From: Areca catechu
Taxonomy: Eukaryota; Streptophyta; Magnoliopsida; Arecales; Arecaceae
DNA length: 64,000 nt
Assembly (NCBI GenBank): GCA_021397845.1
Contig: CM038044.1
Coordinates: 43,324,354 to 43,388,353 of the forward strand
Direction: 5' to 3'
The notes under the pieces are model-generated. The model worked only from the letters and a program-made list of their open reading frames with translations. It was not told the origin of the DNA and made no database searches. The translations under genes and the position numbers were made by a program. How positions within the stretch are numbered: the first letter of the stretch is position 1; each line of letters begins with the position of its first letter. This document shows positions 1-10,482 of this stretch, piece by piece.

Positions 1-393
1 TCACTATGTCTCAATTCAGCAAAACCTTGGCCAGGGTAGTTCTTATGAGGAGTCACAGAACTTGTGAGGTTGAGACATGATTTGGATAAACCAAATTAGG
101 GTTGGCAGTCGAACCTTAGGTCATCCTGAGCATTATAAGGTCAAAATGATGGATTATGCGGCAACCATATACCAGAGGTTCTTGTGAGGTGCTCTGCTCT
201 TCGACCTATCCGAACATTGGGTATCATTGCTAGATGAGGACTTTGACTGGTACTGGAAATGTTCCAGTGCTACCGGTTTAGTGTTTGAATCTATGGGGTC
301 ACATACCATAGAGAATTTCTATATGATCTTTTGGGCTAATCAATGATTGAGAATCGTTTGCCATCACCTGAAGTTAATATGGTTGACTTTGCT

Positions 394-475
394 CCAAGTG
401 TCGACACTTGGATTTTTGCAGGTGTCGACATTCTGTGAAGTGTCGATGCTTGGCAATTCTCGAGTGTCGACACTT
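394..475. promoter_or_regulatory. GTCGAC-core palindrome cluster in Copia-1 LTR
   Basis: Four copies of a palindromic motif lie within 82 bases. The first, at 394-411, is a perfect 18-base palindrome (CCAAGTGTCGACACTTGG). The others, at about 420, 437 and 463, are full or partial copies (the last is exact AGTGTCGACACT). The cluster is about 225 bases upstream of the TATA box, where plant LTR enhancers usually lie. A regulatory role is inference. Confidence 0.6.
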
Positions 476-698
476 CCTGTGACGAGCAGAAATCTGGGAG
501 GATTTCGTGAGAGTCTTTTTGATAGATTTTGACCTTGTTTGAATTTCGAGTTCAAACTAGTTTTGGCTCTAAGGCTTTATGGTATGAATGTCATACATGC
601 CTTAATGGGTTAGACCCATTTGGCATGGCCTTGATCCTCTCCCCCATTCTCTCCCTCCATCTCTCCTCCTTCCTTCTTCTCCCTTTCATGGCAGCTCC

Positions 699-706
699 TA
701 TAAATA
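699..706 (+). promoter_or_regulatory. Copia-1 LTR TATA box
   Basis: TATAAATA followed by GAGG, preceded by a pyrimidine-rich tract (640-690), is a canonical plant TATA context. It sits about 560 bases before the LTR end, so transcription would start near 730 and the R-U5 part would be about 530 bases. Confidence 0.65.
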
Positions 707-1265
707 GAGGTCTTTGTTGTGGCTGCTGGGGTTACATACAAGAAAACAACACAAGTTACAAGAGAGAAAAGAGAGAGGAAGAAGAAGGGTTTTGTGAGAG
801 ATTTAGGGATTGGGTGTGAGCCACCTAGCAATCAAACTAGGTATTGGGAAAGAGATTTGGAAAGGGACCTTGCTCTCATTCTAGTCTTCTTGGAAGAAGA
901 AATTTGGCCCAAGGATCCTGAAGAGCTAGCACTCCGAGGGAGTTGATCAGAGTCGAGCCTAGGTGTGGATATCCTGTAGAGACCAGACGCGTGTGTGGCT
1001 CAAGCTCCCTCCTCCTCTCAGCTCTTCACAGCTTCTCTCTAGCACTCATCGAGGTATAAAGGTATGACCTTTATATTATGTTGTTTTTGATGTTATATGC
1101 ATGCTAGGTCTTTATACTGGTTCTTGTTGTGGGCAGATCGATAGATAGTTTAGATCTATCTATCGAGCCTTCTACTGTGCATGTCTTAAAAATATTTTAA
1201 AATGCATATTTTCAACCTTGTTTCTTGCATATTATATGCTAGGTGTAGGTGTTTTTCACCTTTAA

Positions 1266-1277
1266 TGGTATCAGAGT
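1266..1277 (+). other. Copia-1 primer binding site (tRNA-iMet)
   Basis: TGGTATCAGAGT differs at one base from the usual TGGTATCAGAGC complement of the initiator Met tRNA 3' end. It lies directly after the LTR end. Confidence 0.85.
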
Positions 1278-3267
1278 AATAGGTTCCTTTTTGAAGTATA
1301 ATGATGCTAACATGCTAATAACATCTCCTTTCTTCTTAAGTACTTGGATTGAGTACTTCACCATGGCCGTCCAATCATAGAAGAGAAGTAGGGCTGCAAG
1401 ACCCTCTCTTTCCATTCAATATGGTCTCCTATGGCATGTAGGGGTGCCGCTGTGATTGACTCTTGAAAAAGAAAATAAGAAGAAAGAAATTATAGGTTAA
1501 AAATGTTTTAATCTAATGGCATGATCATAAAATAACTTTAGATAAGATCTAAGAGTTATTTTTGATCAGTTTTGCTTGAATGTTTGGAGAAACATTTGAT
1601 TTGAAATCACTATTTTTTTGTTGTCTTAGGCTGTGAGTCGACACTTGGCCTTTAAAGTGTCGACTCATGGGAATATTTTCTGAGATCTGGTTTCTGTTTT
1701 TGTTCTGAGATAAGTTGAAGTATCGATACTTGACCCTGAAGTGTTGACACTTGACCCTTGATGTGTCAACACTTGAGCACGTGCTAGAAAACATGTTCTA
1801 TTTTCTAAGACAAGTTGAAGTGTCGATACTTGACCCTGAAGTGTTGACACTTGACCCTTGATGTGTCAACACTTGAGCACGTGCTAGAAAACATGTTCTA
1901 TTTTCTGTTCCTTGTCTTAGGCCTTGAGTCGATAATTGCTCTTGAAGTGTCGACACTTGGCTGCAGAAAATGCTGAAAATAGCGAGTTCAAATTTTATTT
2001 TGTTATAAAATTGTTTTACACTAATAAATTAAAATTTTTTTAATTTATTTAAGGTTATTGAACTTAATTTTGAATTAAGATTGACTAAGAACTCTAGGAA
2101 TATGATTCAAAGATCTTAAGTCATTTCAATAAGCCTTAAGAGTCATGGGTTAGCTTCTATTAGGTCCTTGATTGGGTTAGACCAAAGTTTAGATGCATTG
2201 GACTAATTAGAGAACTAATCTAATCAAATATTGAGTTAGGATTTCTTCTCTAGATCTATCTAATAGTTAGATTGATTAGTCCACATCTAAATGGATCTAA
2301 TTTGTGGCTCAGTGGAAAGCTCGAGTTTTTAGGCTAGTCTAATCGAGTCTGATGAACCGATTGGTATCGAGGTAAGTTTGGCATTGTGATCATGGTTCTC
2401 TGGGACTACCTCTTACTTGGCCAACTTTGTTGGTGTCTAAGGCAAGACAGTTAATGATGGAACCCAACCCCTGATCTCACTTACCTGGCCAATATGGTCA
2501 ATCAGGATTGATTAGATAGCTTATTGACTCATGTTAACCCTTGTCACCCAAGGTTAATCAGTCTTGACTGATTTTAGATACCCATGGATCATTGTTATGT
2601 GTAACCCTCCTAGATTGCTGATGTGGTCAGTGGGAGGTTGATCCATGTCTTCTCTTCTATTCATCTGTTACATTAAAGTTAAAAACCCTCTAAATTATTA
2701 GGTCCTTAAAAGGACAAAGTTATATAGATAACCAAGTCCTAGCCTCCCATTAAGTGGGATAGTAATGTGTCTATTAGTTCGGTATTCATCGGCAGATCCA
2801 AAGATCGAGTGTTCATTGGGCTATTGGAATTGTTGTTTCGAATATGATAGCTCAGTGCGACTCTCTTAACAATAGTCAAGTGGGCCGGCCAAAGTCGGGC
2901 TTGACCATTCGTTAGTTAGAAGCATTGAATTTTGTCATGTTAATGGTTGGACCTAACCGGGACCTTCAATAGGAGGCCCAAAGGTCGATTGAAGTACTCT
3001 TTGGGACAAAACCCAGTTGCTAGAGGTTACTTGGTGAAGTAATTGGTTAAAAAACCTACCTTTAGACATGTATGGATGGGCTGGCCAAAGTCGGGCTCAT
3101 GTGTTGTCTATTGGACACTAGTACCCGCTAAGGAATTAAAGTAATTCCTCGGATTGGAGGTAGAGGCTACCAATCTGTACGAAATAGTGGGAGGGACCTT
3201 TAGACTAAAGTCCATTTTTTTTGGTTAATAATTCATATACACTAATTAGTTTTGGTTTTCCTTTTAG
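1278..3267 (+). other. Copia-1 untranslated leader
   Basis: About 2 kb without a credible gene lie between the primer site and gag. The leader is shared by Copia-2 (23943-26821), Copia-3 (55797-57442), Copia-4 (62679-64000) and, reversed, Copia-R (51198-52379). Recognisable shared blocks include the one around 2340-2620 (gtaaaccgattggtgtctag-like in the relatives). Two copies of GGCCAAAGTCGGGCT lie at about 2886 and 3083. The 1636-1945 part is specific to Copia-1 and carries palindromes and a tandem duplication. Confidence 0.75.
1636..1945. repeat. Palindrome-rich tandem duplication in Copia-1 leader
   Basis: A unit of about 100 bases is present twice in tandem (about 1704-1806 and 1807-1906), both ending in acatgttctattttct. 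Each unit contains three degenerate copies of the AAGTGTCGACACTT motif (tatcgatac, tgttgacac, tgtcaacac). More copies flank the pair at 1637-1668 and 1925-1955. The motif matches the one in the LTR of the same element. Confidence 0.75.
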
Positions 3268-4180
3268 ATGTCTTCCAACATGTCACTCCAGTCTCGTCTC
3301 GACAACGAAAAGCTCAATGGACCCAACTTCGATAGCTGGTATTGAAAGCTCAGGATTGTCCTGGAGCACAAACGGATCCTGTATGTGATATCAGATCCGG
3401 CACCTGAGATCCCTGCTGCCAATGCTCGGGGTTCGGTCAGAGACACTTATCAGAAGTGTCTCTCTGACAGGACCACTGTCCGATGCATTATGTTGGCTGC
3501 GATGAATGATGAGTTCAATCACAAATTCGAGGAAGCCCAGGCAGAAGAAATCCTTCATAGGCTGAAGGAGTCTTTCGGGACACCAAACGACGTTAAGAGG
3601 TACAAGGTCTTCTTTGCTATCTACAATGCATGGATGCGTGATAGGGCCTCGATCACTGATCATGTACTATACATGATTGAGATGATTGAGCGCCTAGGCA
3701 AGCTCGGTTGTCCCTTGCATGAATAGCTTGGGAAATATGCGATACTGAATTCTCTCCCTTCTTCTTATCTAGACTTTCTCGATCATTACAAAATGAATAA
3801 GCCTGCAGTCAACTATCATGGTCTATTGGGATCGCTGCAGACTTATGAGAAAGACCACTAGTTGAATAAAGGGATGGTGAATCTAGTGGGAGGTTCTTCG
3901 GGAGGGCATCGTCCCTTTAAGAAAGGGAAGAAGAAAAATAATAAAGGGAAAAAGGTGCTTGTGCTTCTAGGCCCAGTCAGGCCAAGAAAGTGAAGGCTGA
4001 TCAAAGTCGAGCGGAGTTCTTCTTTTGCAAGAAGCGGGGTCATTGGAAGAGGAATTGTCCTCTTTACATTGCATCTCTTGAACCTAATAGGTCCAAGAAG
4101 AGAAAGCTGCAGGATGGTCCTGGACAAGGTATTTATATGATAACACCTTGTAGTTTCTCTCTTTGCAATATTACTAACTG
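3268..4180 (+). pseudogene. Copia-1 gag (broken)
   Basis: This is a Ty1/copia capsid-nucleocapsid region (UBN2/Retrotran_gag_2 type) that would form the particle and bind the element RNA. The start at 3268 (MSSNMSLQSRLDNEKL) matches the Copia-2 start at 26822. A TGA at about 3343 replaces the CGA kept by Copia-2. Frame 3385-3723 (ending KLGCPLHE) is the capsid core, and a TAG follows at 3724. Another TAG lies near 3859 (DHxLNK). The zinc knuckle near 4015-4060 reads FFFCKKRGHWKRNC, so the first Cys of the CCHC box is lost. It cannot make a full Gag. Confidence 0.88.
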
Positions 4181-6045
4181 GGTATTGGATACATGAAGTC
4201 CAATTCATATTTGCAACTCTTTGCAGGGACTTCAAGTTAGTAGAAGATTCGAGGATGACGAGAGGTTCTTGAATGTAGGAAATGGAAGCCGAATTCTAGT
4301 TATAGCGTTGGGAGTCCTTAAACTTATTTTCGAGTCCTGTACTGTAGTTTTGAATGAGTATCACTTTTGTCCTTCTTTCATTGTAAATATCATTTCTATA
4401 GGCCAATTGGCCATGTATGGTTATGAACTATTAATAAAGAATGACATTTGCAAAATCATTTTGAATGATTCTGTTGTTTTGCATGGACAAATATGTGATG
4501 GCATCTATATTCTATCGTGACCTGTTATAGTAATGTACACGTCTTGCAAATGCCCTAGGATAGATAATGTCAGTGATGCATACCTATGGCATTGTAGGCT
4601 AGGTCATATTAACAGGAACAAGATATACAGGATGAAAACTGAGGGTCTCCTCGATTTTAGTGAAGATAGTTCACTTCCAACCTGAGAGTCCTGTCTTCTT
4701 GGAAAAATGACTAAGTCACATTTTATTGGAAAAGGTGATCGAGCCAATGAAATTCTAAGTCTAATGCATACTGATGTATGCAGACCCATGAATGTTTGTG
4801 CCAGGGGTGGGTACAATTATTTCATTACTTTTATAGACGATCTTTCGAGATATGGTTATGTCTTCTTGATGAGACATAAATCTGAATCGTTTGAATTACT
4901 CAAACGATATCGTAATGAAGTAAAAAAACAAACCAGAAAGTGTATCAAAACCCTTCAATCTGATCAAGGAGGTGAATACCTTTCCGGCGAGTTTCTGACA
5001 TATCTTGAAGAGAATGGGATTCTCTCTCAATGGACGCCTCCAGGGATACCCTAGTTAAATGGAGTGTCCGAGAGGAGGAATCAAACCCTATTAGTCATGA
5101 TTCGATCCATGATGGGCTTTGCTACTCTGTCGATATCCTTTTGTGGATATGCTTTAGAATTAGCTTGTTACCTTCTGAATAGGGCTCTAAGTCTATTAGT
5201 AAAACACCATATAAGATATGGACTGGACGTAAGCCAACACTTTCACACCTTCGGGTCTAAGGGTGCCCGGCTTATGTGAAACATTTGGAAACGGACAAAC
5301 TTGGACCTAGGTCTGACCGGTGCCTATTTGTTGGGCATCCAAAAGAGTATAAGGGGTATTACTTCTACTTAGCTAAGGAACAAAAGTTGTTCGTCAGTCT
5401 TAGGGCTATCTTTTTGGAAAAGGAGTTCCTTGGTGAAGAGACTGTAGCCGCTAAGATTGAACTTTGTGAAGTTCAACAAGTAGAAGAACCGACACATTTA
5501 AGCGACCACATAGAACCGGTTGTGATTAGATCACACCCAGAGCCCACTCCAAAATCATTAAGGAGATCCAGTAGAGTACCGAGCTGACTGGACAGATACT
5601 ACGATTTCTTGGTCCGGACAGTGATCCCATTGAACTCGATGAGAACAATGTGGATCCGATCACCTATATGGATGCGTTGTAGAGCTCCAACTCTGATCAT
5701 GGCTAGGAGCCATGAAATCCGAAATGGAGTCCATGGAGATCAACAATGTATGGACATTGGTTGATCCACCTGAAGGGATAAAACCCTTTGGGTGCAAATG
5801 GATTTTCAAAAGGAAAAGCGGCACAGACGGAAAGATGGAGACCTATAAAGCCCATCTGGTTGCCAAGGGATATCATCAATGTTATGGTATAGACTATGAC
5901 TAGATGTTCTCTCCTGTAGCAATGCTCAAATCCATTCGGATTATGCTTGCTTTAGCAGCGCACTTTGACTATGAAATCTGGTAAATGGATGTCTGAACAG
6001 CTTTCCTGAATGGTGAGCTGGAAGAAGAGGTGTATGTCATACAAC
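4181..6045 (+). pseudogene. Copia-1 pol: protease, integrase, part of reverse transcriptase
   Basis: The domains run in Ty1/copia order. The protease at about 4180-4230 has WVLDT followed by TGA where Copia-2 has the Gly of the DTGS active site. The GAG-pre-integrase starts near 4585 (YLWHCRLGHIN). In the integrase core the first Asp is at HTDVCRP (near 4770), the second at SDQGGEYLS (near 4960) and the Glu at SERRN (near 5066), after a TAG at 5053 where Copia-2 keeps CAG. Reverse transcriptase begins near 5712 (MKSEMESMEINNVW) and stops at GELEEEVYVIQ. The frame ends exactly where the LTR of Copia-2 starts, so the rest of RT and RNase H were displaced by that insertion and are not in this window. 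Stops also occur near 5902, 5982 and 5994. Confidence 0.88.
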
Positions 6046-6245
6046 TGTTAGGAATTGTGTCCTAAAGCCAATAGCCTAAGCTGTAGGCGGCTGAGCTGAG
6101 TATTGTACTCTTTGTATGAATTAATAAATATTATTTTGGTAGCTCATCACATTCTTACATTTTTCTATAATGAACTCTTTTACATGTGATGAAGTCCTTA
6201 GGACTACATTGACATCGATATAGAGAGGATATATCGAGTGGTCCT
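6046..6245 (+). repeat. Copia-2 5' LTR, first segment
   Basis: This starts with TGTTAGGAATTGTGTCCTAA, nearly the same as the LTR start at 60555 (TGTTGGGAATTATGTCCCAA). It interrupts Copia-1 RT; the left flank acaac (6041-6045) is the candidate target duplication, and its partner is not in the window. The LTR is itself interrupted after 6245 by Sire-1 and resumes at 21953, with gtcct duplicated on both sides. Both segments together give about 2.18 kb. Confidence 0.9.
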
Positions 6246-7885
6246 TGTTGCCCAGAGAGCAATCCAAGAGGGGGGGATGAATTGGGTCTCTAAAAAATAT
6301 AAAGATATGCTTGATAATACAAGTAGCAAACTTCACAAGACAAGATATGCAATTCAATTCAACAAGGTACTAAAATTAAAGTGCAATGCTCTAAAGTAGT
6401 AGTGCAGCAGAAATTAAAAGCAATAAGCAATAAAGTAAAGAGCAAGGAGGGAGAGAACAAGCAATCACAAATACAACAATCTATAGTGGTTCGATGCCAA
6501 CAATGCACCTACATCCACTCCCCAAGATCCCCTTGGAAATTCACTATAATCCAATGATTACAATCGATTAGTTTTCCGGGCTCACTAATCAAAACCCAAC
6601 TTGTTTTACAAGTCACAACCTTATTTGGTTTTACGGACTAACTAAGAACCTAAGTGGTTTTCACAAGGCTAACCAAAAACCTCCCTTGGTTTTCCGGGCT
6701 AACCAAGAACCTTAGTGGTTTTGCGGGCTAACCACCAACCTAATTGGTTTTCAAGGCTTACCAATAACCTCACTTGGTTTTCCAAAAGGCTAGCCAATAA
6801 CCTTTACAAGATATAAGATGGAGAAATAAAGAACCAATGTAAGCTTTCAATAATAAAGCAAATAAGTCGATGTAGCTTGATGTAGTGTTGCTTTGCTCTT
6901 GTTGAAGCCTTTTGAATGCCCAAGATTGAATGATCTTCAATGCACTTGATAGCTTTGAATGCTTGGAAGGTTTCCCTTTGCTTAAGAGTGGTTAAGCTTT
7001 GAATGAATAGGAGTTAAGGCTCTTCTCTCTTCTTTTCTCTCTTTGGATATTCAATACCTTTTGAATAGTTGAATAGTTCTTAATGGTTGTTGTCTTGATT
7101 TGATTTGGAGCCTTGATATACCTTCCCAAGCCCTCAAAATCGAAATCTAGCTGTTATACTTGAAAAACTAGCCATTGGAGGGCATTTGGGCAAGTTCTAT
7201 GCTTGAAAGAACTAGCCGTTACTGTTGTCAGAACTCCATATATCGACACTTCCTCTTCATGTGTCGACACATTATGTCGACACATGTTCTTCTTAAGTCG
7301 ACACAAGTTCAAAGTGTTCCATTCAGATTCTCTAGAAAAATCAGCTGAGTCAACACATTCTCAGTTGAGTCGACACTTTGAGTCGACACATAAGGTCCAT
7401 GTGTCGACACATCAACTGTTCCTTCAACTTCTGCAAGTTTTGTGGCTTGAAATCCTCAGGTGATGTGTTGATCCATGTGTTGACACCTTAAGTCGACATA
7501 TAAGGTCCATGTGTCGACACATCATCTGTGCTATTTGAAACATTGCTGCATACTGGCCTCAATCGATACATCATCTTCATGTGTCGGCACATCATGTCAT
7601 GTGTCGACACCTTGAGTCGACACATCATCAAAAAAGTGCAGAAATTGCTGAACTTGTACTGGATCATGTTTTTATTTGCCTTAGTCATCTATTCAACCAT
7701 TTCTTTGAGTGTCCAAGTCTTGTTTTGCGCAATCATTCCATTCAAACTTGGTTCTTCAACACAATTGGGCTTCTTCAAGTTTTGTGAGCATCCTTTTAAT
7801 GAAAACACACTTAAAGCAAATCATTAGTCCTAAAATTATACTTAACTATTTTGCTTATCATCAAAATCAATTAATGGAGTCAACA
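6246..7885 (-). repeat. Sire-1 3' LTR
   Basis: This 1640-base LTR is the partner of 20299-21947 and is clearly similar along its full length. It ends on the plus strand in ggagtcaaca next to the polypurine tract. The TATA region matching that of the other LTR has decayed here (ccttgatatacc near 7112). Blocks at 6590-6800 repeat a ggttttcc/ggctaacca phrase about eight times. Confidence 0.93.
7244..7628. promoter_or_regulatory. GTGTCGACAC palindrome cluster, Sire-1 3' LTR
   Basis: Exact 10-base palindromes GTGTCGACAC lie at 7261, 7401, 7511 and 7601. At least eight one-to-two-base variants (gagtcgacac, atgtcgacac, aagtcgacac, tatcgacac) lie between them. The cluster lies in U3, upstream of the TATA region when read on the minus strand. 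Palindromic repeats at this position are known in Sirevirus LTRs; the binding factor is unknown. Confidence 0.75.
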
Positions 7886-8380
7886 ATCTTCCCCTTTTTG
7901 ATGATGACAAAACCCTTAAGTATAAATTGCTTTAAAAGTAAAGCTTTAAGAGAATTGATCAAGATGCACAATACTGAAAGCATTAAGTATATCAATCATT
8001 ACTTAAAGATATAATCATTCAAAACACAAGTGATAGAATTTGAGCTTGTTTCAAAGATAGAGAGTATTAGAGCTTTGTCAGAACTTTGGTATTTATTTAA
8101 ATGCATTAAGAACATATATCATGATACTCTTACAATGAAAATTTCAGCAATTAACAAAGCTCTCCGTGAATTAATGATTCATAACAAAATTTGTGAGAAT
8201 CTTTTCAAAAACATTGAAAGAGGAGTTTTGAGAATCAAATTTACTTTGACAAAAGGTGAAGCTCCCCCTTTCATAAATTCAGGTTTTCAAAAATTAAAAG
8301 TTACTCCCCCTTTAGTTTGGAGAAGTAAACTCATTTATACTTAAATAATATCATGAATTACTCCCCCTTTTTGTTATCAT
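7886..8380 (-). promoter_or_regulatory. Sire-1 polypurine tracts
   Basis: On the minus strand, AAAAAGGGGAAGAT (7886-7900) abuts the 3' LTR and is the plus-strand primer site. Three further AAAGGGGGAG-type tracts lie upstream at 8261-8271, 8303-8313 and 8361-8370. Multiple tracts before the 3' LTR are a known Sirevirus trait and also occur in Sire-2. Confidence 0.8.
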
Positions 8381-8654
8381 TAAAAAGGTAGATAAAGGAA
8401 ATACATTTATTTTTGGAATATTTTCTTTAAGAAGCACATTCATGAAAGCAATTCAAGATATAGCATTCATGTCCATCAAAGATATAGGAATGAGTAATCA
8501 AAAAGTTTTTCATATATGTATCATCAAGTACATAACAAAGGTAAAAGTACATGTAAGCATGAAAGTAAACTATCTAGGAATATAAAACTATCTAGAAATA
8601 CATCAATATCCTAATCCTCATCCATCGAGTCATCGAAAGATGAACTGATCTCGA
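8381..8654 (-). other. Sire-1 3' untranslated region
   Basis: This is AT-rich sequence between the env-like ORF stop and the polypurine region. I see no gene in it. Confidence 0.6.
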
Positions 8655-10482
8655 TCAGTCCGGTATCAGTAAAAGATCGAGCTCGCGGCCATCATGGTCA
8701 AAGATCTCGAAGTTTGGTCCTGGTCGGCTGAGGAGGGATACGGCGTCCACGTCCTCTACAATTAATATAGGTCCGACCTCTGGCTGAGCAGTAGAGGTAG
8801 AAGCTACGTCCTCCGTAGGAACTGAACTGATCGGGTGAATCATCTCAGCAATAGCTAGAGCAGGAGTATGATTAAAAGTAGGGCCTGAATCGAGATGCTG
8901 AAGGCTGGGTGTATAAAACCTAAGCTCTCGAGTGACTGAAGAAGTATGAAGGGTAGGACTAACAAAAGTAGGTGTAATAGCTGATGATACAAGCGTATCA
9001 AGAACAACAGTATCAGCTGTGGAAGGTATCGATGTACCTACAATATATGTATCAAGTGTGGGGATCTCGATGATAGGTGTCTGAATGTCAGGAGAATCAA
9101 TGAATGAAATATCAATGTCAGGTAGGTCAACAATAGGACTAAGAATAGGAATCGGAACTGGAGTGTGATCAACTGATCTAGAACGAGAGGATAGATCAGG
9201 TGTCAGAGCAGGTGAGAAGGATGGGTCAACTGGGCTTGCAGGCACATCATCCGTCACCTCCACAACTGGCTCTGACAAAAGATCAACAATATCAAACCGG
9301 TCTAAGTCAGTCTCCTCATCTCCATCAATATCTCCAACAGTAGTATCTCCAACTCCATCTCCAACAATAGTCTCAGCACCAGTGTCAATGTTAGCAATGT
9401 CATCAGCTGGTGCTCGAGCAGGAACATCAACAGAAGTAGGAACTATGTCTATAGTAGGAGCACTCATCGAAGCTCTGGACAGTGCTAAGAGAATAGTCGA
9501 AATACCTTTACTAAGACCAATGTGGCTCTCTCTCGTCTCAGCAATAAAGATATCTGGACGATGCCTCATGATGAAAACATCGATCTTTATGCATCTGACT
9601 CTATCCTCTAGAGTATGTGGAACACCAGGAGTCTCCATCTATGCTGGTTGTGGCTAGGCAAATGTAGAAGGATCAAATTGAGCTAGCTGTGCTGCCGTCT
9701 CAAGCTATGTCTCGCTCGGTCCAACCTCACCTAAAAGAATCTGCTCCTCCTTTGCTATGTCCTCATCAATGTCAGCTCTATCCTCGGCCTGTCTTGATGT
9801 CCTCCATGTCCACTGGCCTCGAACTAAATGATAACCCATGCGATGTAGTGACCTGATGTCATATACATCAGTATGGATCAAAGTACGATAAGGCTCATCT
9901 TGGAAGCTGACTCTATACTCCTGGAACAGTACAGTCAATCCCATGCCATATGGTAAGCAGAGTTATTGACTAGACGCCGCCTCAGTAATCTGATGAATCA
10001 TCAAAATAGGAAGACAAATCGGCGTCTGCTGAATCAAGGAGACCATCACGAGCAACTCTCGCTCGGTAATGTAGTCAAATCGACCGGTCTTCGGCAAAAG
10101 AATCTGGGTAATGATATGATGTAGCAATCTCATCTCCGAAGACAATCTCGATGCAGGAACTGTGACTCTCTCTAGTAAGATATCGTACTCAAAAATACAC
10201 CGGAGGCCACTAACTCTGTCCAACAGACTGTCAATAACTGATCCAGTCATGGGTATATCCCATACTCTGCTCAGAACTCTGCTGAAATGGGAATATCCCG
10301 TCCTCTGACCTGAGCAATCCAGCCATCTGATCCGTGAGCAAGTGATCCGTAGAACTCTCTCATCAACCTAAGATAGTATCTCTCGCTGAGCGAACAGAAA
10401 GTAGCCAACCCAGCATGTCGGATCCACTCTCCTGTCCGAAAATGCTATTGGTCCAAGAAAGAGAAGTCCACTCGGCATCCTC
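8655..10482 (-). pseudogene. Sire-1 env-like ORF, main part (broken)
   Basis: This is the third ORF downstream of pol. The part translated from 10250 down to 9963 contains LLHHIITQILLPKTGRFDY, which matches LLHNFICRIFLQRTGRFDW in the Sire-2 env-like ORF, and TDVYDIRSLHRMGY matches TDVYTSKSLERMGY. The C-terminal 330 residues (8655-9638) are acidic and Asp/Thr/Pro-rich with no clear membrane segment. The three open stretches 9963-10250, 9705-9944 and 8655-9638 share one frame and are separated only by stop codons, mostly TAG where CAG is likely. The gene is cut at 10482 by Gypsy-N; its start lies at 14790-14943. Sirevirus env-like proteins have no proven function. Confidence 0.82.

Larger units (their letters stand above)
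1..1264 (+). repeat. Copia-1 5' LTR, left-truncated by window edge
   Basis: This is the 3' part of a long Ty1/copia LTR. Its first 190 bases align by eye with the LTRs at 22345-22510 and 61140-61320 (for example the stretch reading gaggttgagacatg). It ends just before a tRNA-iMet primer site at 1266. The terminal CA expected of an LTR has decayed (ccttta here; ctttca and ccttca in the two relatives). Judged from the full LTR at 60555-62665, roughly 0.6 kb of its left end lies outside the window. The middle part (about 330-1250), with palindromes and a TATA box, is not shared with the two relatives, so this is a different subfamily. Confidence 0.85.

Noticed and set aside
347..532. ORFs rich in VST/VDT and CRH repeats (also 364-555, 7203-7463, 7488-7688, 21403-21807)
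   Set aside because: They are translations of the GTGTCGACAC palindrome clusters in LTRs, open on both strands; they are not proteins.
7244..7640. CRISPR-like spaced palindromes
   Set aside because: Repeats are only 10 bases, spacing is irregular, and the context is a plant LTR.
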